Source: Luscinia megarhynchos
Lineage: Eukaryota; Chordata; Aves; Passeriformes; Turdidae
Direction: 5' to 3'
Length of the DNA stretch: 64,000 nt
NCBI GenBank assembly: GCA_034336665.1
Contig: CM067569.1
Location: forward strand, 19,103,820 to 19,167,819
In this document: piece after piece, positions 49,245-61,440 of the stretch
Position numbering within the stretch: the first letter of the stretch is position 1
Layout: each line of letters starts with the position of its first letter
Made by a program: the position numbers and the translations under genes
Notes under the pieces: model-generated
What the model saw: only the letters and a program-made list of their open reading frames with translations
Databases searched by the model: none
Told to the model about the DNA's origin: nothing

Positions 49245-49540
49245 TCCTGTTGATAATTTTTCTGCCTCGTCTGTCGGCACGGGGATGAGACCATTCCCTG
49301 CTGTCTCAAAAGCCCTTTTCAATAGGCACCGTCCCCCCTGGGCTGCCAGCTGAGGCTGCTCCCTGGAGAGCTACACCCCTCTCAGAGTCTATTAAAGCTC
49401 AATTACCCAGGGCTGAGTGGCCTCGTTGTCTGGCAAAGGGAGGTAGGATGTTCCTCTCCCTCCCAGGGTCGGGGCTGCTTTACTATGGCCCAGCCAGATC
49501 ACATCTATGTATCAATTTAATAAGATCAAATCAAGTACAA
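49245..49540. promoter_or_regulatory. Candidate conserved non-coding element
   Basis: Unique sequence with retained CpGs (CTCGTCTGTCGGCACGGGG near 49267), TATTAAAGCTCAATTACCC near 49390, and TATCAATTTAATAAGATCA near 49509. The mix of isolated CpG and AT-rich homeodomain-like words is the only support. There is no coding frame. Confidence 0.22.
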
Positions 49541-52079
49541 GATGTGAGGGGAGGAAGGCAGCAAAAGGAAAAGCTGTAAGAAGGCAGCTCAGAAAGCCAC
49601 CAGTGCCTGTCTAGGCAAGACTGGCCAGCCCAGCCACGACAAAGGGCACATTGCAGATTTACACTGCAGGCACAATGGAGCACCTTGATTTACATCAGCA
49701 TGGACCTCCTGGCCTCACACACCCTGTCCACCAGCATCTTCCTGTGCCAGCCCAGCACAGCATCTGAGTCACTGGCGCTTTCTCAGGGACCAAACCACTC
49801 TCTCCTACGTCCCACTTCCATTCTGTTGCCACACTGCTCCCAAGGAAGTTTCACATCTTCAGCAGTCAAGTCCTGGCCTTCCCCACATGCTGGGAAAGAG
49901 CTGTCATCGACACCAGCACAGAAGTTTCTATCAGCAATAAATACCTCCCACCTACACCCTCCCTCTTTGGATGTGTCTTCTGGGGTCTGAGTCCACAGAC
50001 AGAATTATACAAATAGATCAGTCATACAGATAGCAGTCGTGTTTCATTTATTACTCAGAATCCTTATGGGCAAAGAAAATAAGAGAAGCTGAAAAAATGT
50101 AAACCCATTTATTTTGTTCCTCATCCCTTAAGGACCCTTATTTTCCAAAGTCACTTCATTGGCAGAGAAGGTGGGGGTGAGGGAAAGGAGGACACACTGA
50201 TAGCACAAGGTCTAACTTTGGGTTAGCATGTCTCCACCATGCCCCACAGGATTCTGAATGTCACACAGAGATCAAGAGGTAAAAGTCTCAGGTGACTCTG
50301 GAAAGAATCCTTTATCCTCATCACATAGGCAAGGGAACTAAGACAGGGGGAAGCCTGGCAGCCATTTACAAAAGCTCTCAGAGATGTGCCTGGGAAGTGG
50401 AGACAGGTGAAGCAGGGTCCCCCAAGCACCAGGCTGCCTGTCTTCCTTGGTACACTGTGACACATGCCACCAGCTGAGGAACGGGGGAGCAGAGGAGAGG
50501 AAACTCATCAAATGCTAGCTACTCACAAGTGTCACAGATATTCACTCCAGAAGAGTCTGCACATAATCCCCTCTCCAAACTGCAAGTCACCACCCACCTC
50601 CAAGACAAACCTGAGACCTCTGGTAGAAGGCATGTGAGTCACAGGGCAAGAGTAGGCGCTGCTAGAACCTCCCCTGTTCCCTGTTTCCAGTAGAAGTCAG
50701 AATCTGTGGCAATGCACTCCAGAGCTCCTTGTGAAAACTCATTTCTGATGCAGCAGTGCATGGAACACGGATAGCCCAGCCTCTCCAGCCCAGAGGTGCA
50801 CAGAAGAGCAGGGCTGGTGCACTCCTTGTGCATTCACTACACAAGAGCTCTCTTGGGTGCAAAGTTGAGCTGGCAAGAAAATGCCTGAACCCCATAGCTT
50901 TTTCTCTTAATCCACCTGCACAAAGAGCATGAAAAATCCCATCTGTGCCAGGGCCAGGGTCAGTGGAAACATCTTGTCCCCTTCCCATTCAAAACAAGCC
51001 CAAAGTGAGTCCCTGCAGACCAAGCTCAGGCTCAGATACTTCAGTCAAGAGGAATTCTACCAGTGTGGTGATTCAGAGAGAGATAAACCTTCATTTAACA
51101 GGATTTTTGGCTTTGTGCTGTCCATGGTTTAAAAACTTCAGAGCCTCAGAGGTGGAGATGTTCTTGCTGGTAAAAGAGAAGAGATAAGGCCAAAGAGGAA
51201 CAGGTCCAGCCTGCCACACAGTGATGAGAGAAACTTCCAAGGAGACAACATGTACAAGCTGCCCAGCTTGATCAGCCCCATACTTGTATTGAAACCCTGC
51301 TGAAGAGTGCCTTGACCTGCAGTGGAGTTGAGCAGTGGCTGGGAAACCCCAGCAGAGCCCCAGTACAAGAACCCTGCCCCACAGTGTAAGAGGCAGTGAA
51401 AGGCAGATGAAGGGAGGTGAGGTGGCTTAGGCTACCCAGCAGGCTGGTGGAAAAGCAGGACTCAATATTCCCTCATGTGCTGCCCATGCCCATTGCTCCA
51501 GCAGCCTCCCACTGAGGAAGCAGGATCTGCTTCCTTATCCCTGGCATTGACACCTGGCACAGCCAAATGGGCATCACACTTATACTCAGCTAAAACCATG
51601 GCACAATGCACTGGGAAGCCCTGGGTGCCACACTCCTAGATGGAGCCTTAAGGCAGCCTCTTTCCTAGAGTACCAAGCAAAATTGCCCTCCCTGCCCCCA
51701 TCCCCAGACATCACTCCCTGGAGCTTTACACCAGGACCACATGAGGGAGGGATGGGGACACAGAGAGACGATCTCCCACCAGAAACTGTGTGGGGAGGAT
51801 TAAAAAAACAAAAAGGAAAAAATATGGAAGAGAGGCTGTGAGCAGAGACAGAGAAAGAAAAAAAGAAAAAAAGGAGTGGGAAGGGAGAAAGTGAGAAAAA
51901 GAGAGAGAGTGAGAAAAATGACAGGAGCTGAATTTTCGGCGCCCTCACTTTAAATCAAGATAAAAGACTGAAATGGAAAATAACAGTCCAGAGAAACCCC
52001 TGGACGGCTTTGGGCGTTAATGGAAACACATGGCTGAAGGCTGTAGTGTTGTCAGCTTCCCCGTGCTCTGACATTCCTT
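49541..52079. other. Unique non-coding DNA with a purine tract
   Basis: No supported gene. At 51795-51920 the + strand is a purine-rich low-complexity stretch of GA and AAAG words. The frames of 101-120 codons in this interval have no domain. Confidence 0.55.
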
Positions 52080-52545
52080 TCTGATAATCCGGCCTGCCAT
52101 AAAATTAGAATAGCAAATACCTCCTGACAAAGATGCATGTTTCCCTCTATTGTGCCATCATAAAAAAAACTCCGCTGGTGACTCGAGGAGCCGCAAACTT
52201 CAATTTAAATTTACAGTGCGGCGGAAGGAAAGTGATATGCACTCAAAAATTTTAATAACCTATTAAGTTACGACTTCAATTTCATTTTATGAATATTTTC
52301 CTTGGGGAGCAGTGCTATCACAGAGAAAGATAGAAATTTAAAAAAGATAAATAGTGCCATTAATCTCCAACATTTCTCTTCCATTATCCTTGAAAATTAG
52401 GAGTTATTTTTGTTCAGATCTTCATGTAATTAGCTCCCTACACTTGATTCACTAGCCAGAAAATGACCATGTTCAGAAAATTAAAAATTTGTCATTAAGT
52501 GGAATTTAACATAATATCATTTATCTTTATCTATTCCCCAGCTGA
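52080..52545. promoter_or_regulatory. Candidate conserved element with GATA-type sites
   Basis: Long repeat-free AT-rich sequence with CpG words near 52172-52225 (CTCGAGGAGCCGC and GTGCGGCGG). GATA-type sites occur at AGATAG 52328-52333 and AGATAA 52345-52350, plus a doubled TTATCTTTATCT at 52521-52532. A homeodomain TAATTAG lies at 52427-52433. This is one of the better candidates for an enhancer in the window, judged from motif density only. Confidence 0.3.
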
Positions 52546-52604
52546 CAGCAGGAGCCTTGGAAGTGATACAGGCTTCTGTGTCAGAGAGTAGAGGCAAGTC
52601 CTCG

Positions 52605-52865
52605 ACATGAGAGGGAGAGTGCAGGAGTGTGGGGGGAGGCTATAAGGATGTGGGAGAAGGGGAGCGTGTGAGACAAAAAGGAAGCAGGAGCTGGAGTCAC
52701 AGGAAGAGGGGGAGAAAAGGAGGAGTGGGCCATGGGAGGAGAGGGAAAATGCAGCAAGCAGGAGAGGAGCAGGGCAGAGAGCCAGGCAGGGCGAAGGGTG
52801 GAGGAAGGAGCAGGAGGGATCAGGAGGAGGAGGGCAAGGAAGGCAAGGCAGAGCTATCTGCTGAA
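52605..52865. repeat. Purine-rich (GGA)-type low-complexity tract
   Basis: About 260 bases dominated by GGAG, GGGA and GAGG words on the + strand. The 96-codon frame through it (52629-52919) is a Gly/Arg/Glu-rich artefact. Confidence 0.7.
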
Positions 52866-53224
52866 CTCAGGAGGTGCCACCATGAAGCCAGCTGGGTATC
52901 ACTACAAAAGCAGAATTGATGGCCTGGTGAAATCCTGACCTGGCAGGATCCCTCTGTGCATGCACTGGATGAACACCAAGGCACTGGTTCCTGCTGATGG
53001 CTTTCTCTAGCTCTTCCCCTGTCCAGCTCACCAGTCCCCCAGGAAACACAGAGCAAGACCCAGAAGAAATCCTCATCAAGGCCAGAGGAAGGCTTTTGCT
53101 GCCTGTTAAAGACCTAAAGCCTATATTGGCTTATAAAAAGATCCAAATGAACATTGGCTGTTAGCAGACCTCATCCTCTTCAGGTGCTTCAGAATGATCC
53201 ACTGAGTACTCTCCACCACGTCGC

Positions 53225-53340
53225 TATTACCTTGTAGAGAAGGCAAACTGAGCATAAGAACAGCTTTTTGACTTGCCCAAGGTGGTGAGATTGGAAGCAG
53301 AGCTGGGATCAGACCTTCTGCTCCAGCTCTTACTTTCCAC
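53225..53340 (-). mobile_element. MIR-like SINE relic
   Basis: AAGGCAAACTGAGCATAAGA, then TTTTTGACTTGCCCAAGGTG (near 53266), then GGAAGCAGAGCTGGGATCAG (near 53292) follow the reverse complement of MIR/CORE-SINE. In that consensus GGAAACTGAGGC leads to GTGACTTGCCCAAGGTCAC and then GGCAGAGCTGGGATTCGAAC. This is the clearest SINE relic in the window, with few gaps over about 110 bases. Confidence 0.7.
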
Positions 53341-54549
53341 TCCCTCTCTCAACTAATCCTGTGTGCACACCAGAAGTGTGACAAGAGCAGCTCTCCAGCA
53401 TGGGCAGAGCTACAAGAAGCCTCTCCAGCTCCTGAATCCCTCTCACTGTCCAAAAAACATTATGCTCCTAACCATCTCATTTAATCTGTCTCTCCTACTC
53501 TCAGTGGCAAGATCTGATAAAATATCTCTCTGGAGAAAATGAAAGAGAGTAGGTGGAAGGAAGGAGAAGAACACCATAAAGCAAACACTATGGGCAGGAG
53601 CTATTTTAAATAACTGGCTCGCTAAAAAAGCCAAGGACATTAGCTACTCAGCAGTTCCATCACAAGAGCTTGTGCTATTTTAAGCAAATCTCTTTGCCTC
53701 TATTCTGGGTTAAAGTTTGGGGATTTTTCCACTCCTCTCAAAGAAGTTTTGGAGAGTTTTATTTAGCTGGGTTCCCTTGTCCTGTATCTTAATTTTCAAA
53801 CTTTGTGCATAATTTAGTTATTATTTTGTCTTAAAAGTACCGTGAAGTGTATCGGGGAAAAGCCATAAAGATTGCATTTCATCAAAAACAAGCTTAATGA
53901 CCTCATGCTCTACCATGTATCGTCTGTGCTAAACACAACACAGAATTTTGCACAAGTGTCTACTGGACAGTGCATAGTATGTCACAGATCTGTAGGAAAG
54001 GGCATAAAACAGCAGAGGAACCTTCTAGTTCAGACACTAATCACCATGCTCCATGGTTGTGATTTTTTAATGCAACCTAGGGAGTTATATACAAAGAAAT
54101 CTCCTCACAGGTTCCTGCAAGCCACAGTTGGCAGCTACAAAGTACCAACCCATGTGCATCAGCCTATTCCTTTCTGCCTATGAAAGGACAAGATATGTCA
54201 GGATGATTGTGCTCATCCTGTAGCAGGACACAGGGCACTGAAAGTACCTTGGGTGCTACAGCAAGCCACCAGCAGATCCAGGCATGGGACCCAACCATCC
54301 TGCCTCGTTTCTGCAGACAGCCCCATGCTGACAGCTCTGAAGCTTCCCAAAACCAGCTGGGGGATGCAGTGCTGCTTTACAGCTCAAGCACCTTCTGTGT
54401 TCTGGTGCACGTGTAGCTGGAGGCAAGAGCAGGGCTGGATAAACACAGGTCTGTGTACTGGCTTTTGCTGGGTGCTGGGTGTGGCTCTAGATTGCATTTT
54501 AGCTAGAGTAAAGGAAAAGAGCAGCTACTACAGCTCTTGCCCCAGGGGA

Positions 54550-54600
54550 GTGGAGTGCTGCTCTAGGGATCTGTTCTGGGACCCTTTTACTCATCTTAAG
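54550..54600 (+). mobile_element. Possible CR1 reverse-transcriptase remnant
   Basis: One frame (54567-54587) reads GSVLGPF, preceded by a TAG where CR1-type reverse transcriptases usually have CAG for Gln in a conserved QGSVLGP motif. A stop follows at 54597. Only about 30 bases match, so chance is possible. If real, it is a dead fragment. Confidence 0.3.
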
Positions 54601-55494
54601 TGTACTGCAGCCATGTGTCTGCTCCAAGCACTGACTGGAACTACCCAACACTCATCGCCTGCCACGTCAACATTGCTGCAAACTCTTTCCAACCAGTGAT
54701 CTGAAATGCTGAGAATCACCTCATCCCTTAGCAGGCCATGTCCACGCAGTTAGCTGGGACAGTCACCAGACTGGAGGGCTCAGGGTGAAAAATAAGGTTG
54801 AGCACATTGGCATAGGAGGGAAAAGTTGATCTTTGATCTTTGTGGAGCACCTCCCCATGGCAACACAGATCTGACCCACAGAAAGACCCATGAAGCGTTT
54901 CCTTCTGTCCATGTTGGGACAGGCTTCCTGATGCAGAAACCAGGAGTGTGATTTCTTGTCACTGCCATGTTGCCCAAACCATTTTGTTGTGCACCCCAGA
55001 GCATGTTCTTTCCACCCTGGATCTCAGACAGCCCTCTCCCTCAGGTGTCCTCCCTCCCACCCTCCCACTCAGACTCACGCTCCTCCTCTCCCATCCCTCC
55101 ACACATACTTTCTTTTGCAGTTCCCCTTAATTTTCTGTCTTTGCTCTGTTATTGCCCTCTCTTCTCCACTACTTGAGCTGTCTGATTCATGGTGCTCTCG
55201 AAGCAGAGGAGGCCCCTTCTTCTCTTATCCACTTATTAAACAATATACCCAAGTGCCTTTAATTTGTTTCCCAACTTCTTGACATAGTAACTATCCTTGC
55301 TGCTCCCCTTAAAATCAATTCTTTTCTTCCCCACCCCTCGCCACTGTCTTCCTCTTCAACCACTTCAACATTTTTTTATGCCCTTACAGGCTTAGCCAGA
55401 CTGTTCTCTTCCTCTCTCCACTCTGGCCCATCCCCTCCTACTTCTCCCATTCCTTTCTCATGCTCCCCCTCCTCACCAGAGCTTCAGCACTGCA

Positions 55495-55854
55495 GCCTTA
55501 AAGCAGGATAAATGGATATGGATATCGTACAATAAAACCTTCAGAATGGAGAGTTTTGTGCAAGTGAACAGCAGCCAAGCCTGAGAGACTGAAAATTGGA
55601 TAAAGGGATTAAAACAGTAGCACATTAACAGGAGATTTAGAGTGTAATAAACTCATTTCATAATAATATGTGCGTTGGGGCTGGTAATAAATCATCGCGG
55701 GATCCCTGCCTTCCGCAGCGCCGGAACGAGGCAGTGACCCGAGAGCGGGGTAGGATTTCAGCGAGATGTGGATTAATTTCACAGGGTTCTTGGCCAGGAA
55801 TAGAGCGGCTGTGCCATTCCCGTACAGCTGCTGCTGTTACTGCTGCCTTTTGGA
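55495..55854. promoter_or_regulatory. Candidate conserved element with a small CpG cluster
   Basis: AT-rich words (GGATAAATGG, GGATAAAGGGATTAAAAC, TAATAAACTC, CATAATAATATG) lead into a compact CpG cluster of about nine CpGs in 90 bases (55693-55765). No TATA box, good splice site or coding frame supports a promoter. The 154-codon frame at 55668-56132 has no domain. Confidence 0.25.
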
Positions 55855-58800
55855 AAAAAAAAATATCCACAAAAAGCAAACAAATGAAACCAAGCAAGAG
55901 GACCTGCCAGCGCTGCCTGGCACACATCTGGGGAGAAGGGGACTCAAGTGGCCTTCACCAGCATCACCCCAGAGGCCAAAACCCTTCTCAGTCACCTTCC
56001 TGGACAATGCCCTGCACCCGTTCCACACAGACCTGTGGGGTGAAGATGATAAAACAGCAACAGGAAAGAAGCCAGCTAGACAGAAGTGCTAGGCTAAGGC
56101 ACCACATTTATGGCCCAAATAACCTTGCCTAAGTCACTGAAATAAAAAAAAAAATCTAATGATCACATGCAGTAGATATTTAAGCCTGGTGGGCAGGCCA
56201 AGATGCAACCTTAGGACAGGTGGAGATGGGGAAGGGTTGAGATGCCTACTCACCTCTTCTCTTACAGAAGAGGTGAAGCCTCAAACCAAGAAAGGGAGGA
56301 GAGCAGCATGCTGGAATGTTCCCAGAGAAAGAATACAGATGGATCCAAGCCATATTGCAATTAGGTGAGGCAAGGACTTTGCAGCAAGAGGTAATAAAGG
56401 ACTGGAGAGCAGGAAAATGCAGTACAAGTATCCTGAAACAAAGGGCTTGAGGAGGGGACAGTCTGATGGCATCCTAAGAGCAGCTGGGGACCAAAAAAAA
56501 CCTCCCCAAAAGAGAGGTATGGAAAAGCTCTCAACAATCAAGGCACTGGATCAGATCTGGGATCTGGGCTCTGCTTCTTGCCACTGCAGCCATGGAGATT
56601 GCTTAGGACAGAGAGCACTGAGGGAAAGGCCTGCCTTGCTTTACCATTAGCAATAGGATTGTGGCCCAGTGTGTTTGAGAAAAATATGCAATGGCTGACA
56701 TCTAATGCAATGTTGACACACTTAAATACAATTGGACATGAGAACAATGATCTGTATCAAATAAAAGATAGGATGGGCCAATCTTCAAGGAAGTTCTCTA
56801 AACATAAGCCAAAACTAGACTGGCATGAAGAAGGGGAGGGTAAATTAAGGTGAGCAATATGGAGCACTGTGAAGACTAAGGAGGAAGTGAATCACCAGCA
56901 GTGCAAAATTCAAATCTCAAAAGCAAACTTAAGAGCTTTGGAGACCTGCAGATTCACAGAGATTTGTCTTTGCTGATATTGCTAGGGTGAGAACCACAGT
57001 GCTTATTTAATCAAGGCCAAAGTCACAACTCTGGACTTCAGTGAAAATATTAGCCTCTATGATGTGCTATCCAAAGGAAGTGGTAACAAAAGTCATCAGT
57101 TCACAAATCAGCCATCTGCCTGCATGAGCAGATGGAGGATGTTCAAACCAAACAAGCCATATGACTGTTTCTCTAATGGAAGCTTAAGCCTTGCAAGAGG
57201 CCTGGACCTGAGGAAGAATGCTACCTTCATACACAAGTTTTCTTCACCATGTGCATTGTGTCTACTGACAACCCACCTACAACTCACAAATCCCTCAAGA
57301 AACCTGGATTCTTCATCAGAGGAGGTTTTGCACATACATAGAGAAGACATAGCAAATACCTACAGCTTTTACAGGACCAGATTGGAAGGCAGGCTAAAGT
57401 CACATGTTTGGGTTTTTAAAGAGTTATTTGACATCACATTGAAGGGTGGATTAAAGAAAAATTCAAAACAATGAGAAAGGCAAGACTTCAGTACACCAGG
57501 AAATGAGACTCAGTAAGACAGGAGGACACAGGACGAGTCCCCAGCACTATTTGAAAAGCCATGTCCACAGGTCTACGAGAAGAAAGGACAAGAAAGGCAT
57601 GGCAAAACATCAGGTCCCAGCAGACTGTGTCCTGAACTCCCAAAGTACTTCTGAGGAAAATAAACTACCAGGTTTACAAAATGCTCCCATATTAGGAAAA
57701 AAGCAAAATATTTCATAGTCTTTTCAGTGCAGAGCACCACAGGTAGCCAGTGCCAGGTCAAAGGCCCAGCTCTCACCTCATGCCTAGGGAGGTCACCAGC
57801 ATGACTTCTGGACAAGGGTCCTGCACAAGGCAAATATTCCAACCTCATCTTGGGCCAGCTGCTAGTCACTGACCGACTGGAAGAAGTCTAACAGAAGTGA
57901 TCTGCACCTCCACACTGGCTAAAGTGTCCACTTGGGATGGAGGATGTACATAGCCTTGTTCATCTTCTGAATCACTCTGCAAAGACTTGAGTTTAACTCT
58001 GCCCTTGGCCTCTAAATGCCCAGAGCATAGATTTATTAACCATACCAGGTCACATTCTGTCCTGCCAGTTTAAATCAGGCAGCTTAACTTCCACTCAGGA
58101 AATTCTCATAGTATGGTTGGAGAATATTATTGAGACAGGAATTATCTTGTGTTCCCACCAAGCATCTCAATGTCACTGAAACTTCTTGTGTTCCAAGGAA
58201 AGATTCACCAGAGGTAATCCTGCCAGTCCAGTCCTCCCAATCCCCTGCTTTACACTGTGCTTGGAGGGCTATGGGGAGCTGCATGCTGAAAATCCCACTT
58301 TTGTCATGAACTGCTGCTCTGCTCAGCACTGAGCCCAGAGGTTCAGCCAAACCCCAGGCAGTCTGAAGTCTCAAGACCTACAGCTGAGGTCTTTGTTGTC
58401 TTTGCTTCTCCCACTCTGAGCAGCTCTGCTTCTTAGACTTCAGCACTAGATGTGACAAACAACAGAACACCACTCAAAGGTAAAATGTCCACTAAGCAAA
58501 GGACTGGCGTTTTTTTCCTTAAAAGAAGAGTTGATTTTAAAACACCTTTTGTAAAAACATATTTTGGAGATTGCTTCCAGGCTGTAAAGGCTATATTTGG
58601 CTATTAAAGGAACAAGTACATCTGTGTTTTGAAAATGCATTGGTTAAAACAATTTTAGCAAGTCCCTTGGAAATAAAAAACAACAAATTTGAAGAAAAGT
58701 CTTCAGAAACTAAAAATTTTACTCCTTTTTTTTAAAATAAATACTGGAAAACATGGTCCAAAACCCCAAGCAGGTCAGCCTGACTGTCAACCCATAGTAG

Positions 58801-61029
58801 TGGGAAAAGGAGAAAGCAGAAAGAAGAATTTTAATCTGCTGTTTCTTTTCCTCTGGTACTAAGGGATGAAACCAGCTCATCAGCACTGCACAGTAAAATG
58901 ATGGGAGCCCCAAGACTCCACCCAACGAGGTCAAACAGTGCACACAAAGCTACCAGTGGTACACCAGTGTCACAGATGCTCCCTGGAGAGAAGAGCCAGA
59001 GCCTTTCTGACGTACCCCAAGAGTGGTGCTTGAGCCAGCTGGGAGTGGCAGTGGCAGCAGCAGCACTGCTGCTCACCTAAGCTGGCTTTCCCTCATTTCC
59101 ATAGCTCTTGCCACACCACTGAAGTGTAAATTCACTCAGTAAATCACAGCCCTTCACCGTTGCAAGACAGTACTCAAGAAGCACTAATAAAGAGGGAAAA
59201 TTGGATTTGCATCCAAGTCAACCTTAAACTTCATGTCAGTCACTGCCAATCAAGGCCTGTAAGCTCCAGCCAGACTTCCCTGGCAGTAAACTGGCCATGG
59301 AGACGTGGGAAGCCAAGGCACAGAAGGGAATTTACTCAGCACAGGGCCTTCATATTCCCTCACCCCACAAGAACCAAGCAGACCAAGCCCTGTGTAATAA
59401 AAGCTGGGGGACAGTGAACCACAACAGTAAGTTACTCTGAGTAGTGAGCTAGAGAGCCAAGGGGCTGTAAAGTGCCTTGATTTCTCTCCTGCTGAGATCA
59501 AGTAAGGTATTTCTTCCCACTACCCCTACTAGGTGATATTTAAGAATAAGAAGAAAATTCCATAAACCCCCCCAATCAATTTGACAGACCATTTCAGCTG
59601 GAAAGTACAGGTAGCTCTGAAATAGCTCTAAAAATGCTGAAGGACCCAAGTTCAGTGTCCTCCAAACACTACATCACAGCTATCAGTCAAAACTATTTCC
59701 TTTGTGTAAAAAAGGACCAAAGCTAGCAAAAGGGCTGAACATGGCTAAAATAACATGGTTGTTTTTTTTTTTTTTTGTTAAATATAAAGGCTTGGGTTAT
59801 CCTAAAATGGCATTTTCATGAGAAAGGGAAAGAATGAGAGTGATAACAATAGAAAAAAAATCTTGAAGTCTTTGTTCTTATTTAATAAAAAAATATTTTA
59901 AGAAGGTAAGAGCAAAGAAAAGCATAAGGGGTTTTTCTACATGAAAGATTGTGTCTGTTTTGCAACAACCCCCTGTTTTACTATATGAAAAATTAAATTA
60001 AAGCTATCTGATTCTTTTCCCCACAACTGGTGCAGAGCTACACTGACTTGCAGTAGTTTTGGGTCTGCACTGCTGCAGAGGCCACCACCTCCTAGGATAC
60101 ACTGCAGGTATGTGGCTGGTGAGTTAAGGCCTGCTGTTGATTTTTCATCTGTCACAAAATATCATTGCAATGCAGTTGAATGATATTGTGCTGGCCAGAA
60201 ATCACCTTCCAGACAGTTTAGTGGTATGGCATGGTACACTGTCAACAGTAAATCTGGGCTGGAAGGCAATAGCCCATTCCCATGCTGACCATTGGAGACA
60301 CCAGAAACAATTAAATGCCTACTGTTAATCATGCTACCTGGCTTACAGGCAAACCACCTTGTTCTCTAACCCTCTATGATTTTATTAGCTCAAGAGGCTC
60401 ATATTAGGTTGCTTTTTTAACAGGAGACCTGCACAGACCACGCAATACTGGCAGAATTGGCATGCCTGCAGTGAAGTGCTGATGCCTGGGCAGTTCTAGT
60501 GAGTGCTGATCAGGTGAGCCCGAAGCTCACATATGATTTTTACAGTCAGAACACTTTCTGCTGGAGGACCAGTCACACTTACCAGCATTTCCAAGCTCCT
60601 GCACAAACAGTTCAGTGTCTATTCAAGCTCCAACTGGGCAGCAGAAGTCTCTTCTTCAATTCCATTGCAAAGGAGTTATTTAACAGTTTCCTTGAGTGTA
60701 AGTAAATGCAGACACAAACAAGTTGCCTCACTTAGGCAGAATAATTGATGGCACAAATATGAGATCAAGAGCTGTAAGTGAGGCAGAAATTTTGCAGAAA
60801 AAGCTCAAGTTGAACCAGAGCCATCAGTGCAAAGCAAACCAAATTCACTCATGGGCACGTTCAAAGAGAAGCACAGATGATTGGGTATATCAGACCTCTC
60901 TGTGTTGGTGGGTTTCAGCTGGAGTGTTAAATTTGGGCCTGGATACCAGATCCAAGAGGGATGGTGGCAAGTAAGACCCCTTTGTGAAGAGAAGTATGAC
61001 TGGTCCAAGACCTAGAAAGCATGACTTGT
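55855..61029. other. Unique non-coding DNA, no gene seen
   Basis: Nothing gene-like can be supported. The longest frame (57064-57474, 136 codons) has no recognisable domain and no splice context. There is a run of 15 T at 59762-59776. No mobile element was recognised. Confidence 0.55.
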
Positions 61030-61440
61030 AAAGCTGAAAAGAAATTAAAATGTTTAGTCTAGAGGTGTGAAGGCTTAGGGAAAAACATCTTTCTAGTGGG
61101 TAAAATACTGAACTGAAAGGAATTACATAGGAATCATGTTATTACCAATTTCATAATTTCCATGCCAACATGGAAAAGAGAGCAAGACTTAAACTGCAGC
61201 AAAATCCAAATTAGACATGAGGACCAAGTGCTGTGAACTAGTGCCAGAGGCTAGTGAAGTACTGAAACAGCCTGCTGAAGGGAAGCTGTGATATCTCCAT
61301 CACTGAAAGCTTTTAAAGACACAAAATTAGCTAGAAAGTTATAAAATACTCATCTGAGGTAGAATGGGTCTTGCCCTAGGGTAGGGAGATGGATTGGATC
61401 ATCTCACAATGCTAATTCCAGGCTTAATTTTTCTGATAAT
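61030..61440 (+). mobile_element. Ancient CR1 LINE fragment
   Basis: Landmarks of an old CR1 3' region are present in order: GACTTAAACTGCAGCAAAAT (near 61187), AACAGCCTGCTGAAGG (near 61266), ATCTCCATCACTGAAAGCTT (near 61293), GGGTCTTGCCCTAGGGTAGG (near 61366) and GGATTGGATCATCTCACAAT (near 61391). Divergence is high and several internal segments are lost. No coding capacity. Confidence 0.65.

Larger units (their letters stand above)
52866..55494. other. Non-coding DNA with one SINE relic and pyrimidine-rich end
   Basis: No supported gene. From about 55010 to 55490 the + strand is C/T-rich low-complexity DNA. A SINE relic and a possible reverse-transcriptase remnant are listed separately. The rest is featureless. 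Confidence 0.5.

Noticed and set aside
53670..53740. Possible additional MIR-like relic
   Set aside because: Only a few words (AAATCTCTTTGCCTCTATTC) resemble the core, and the match is too short to annotate.
57064..57474. 136-codon plus-strand frame
   Set aside because: No domain, no splice signals at its ends and ordinary non-coding composition.
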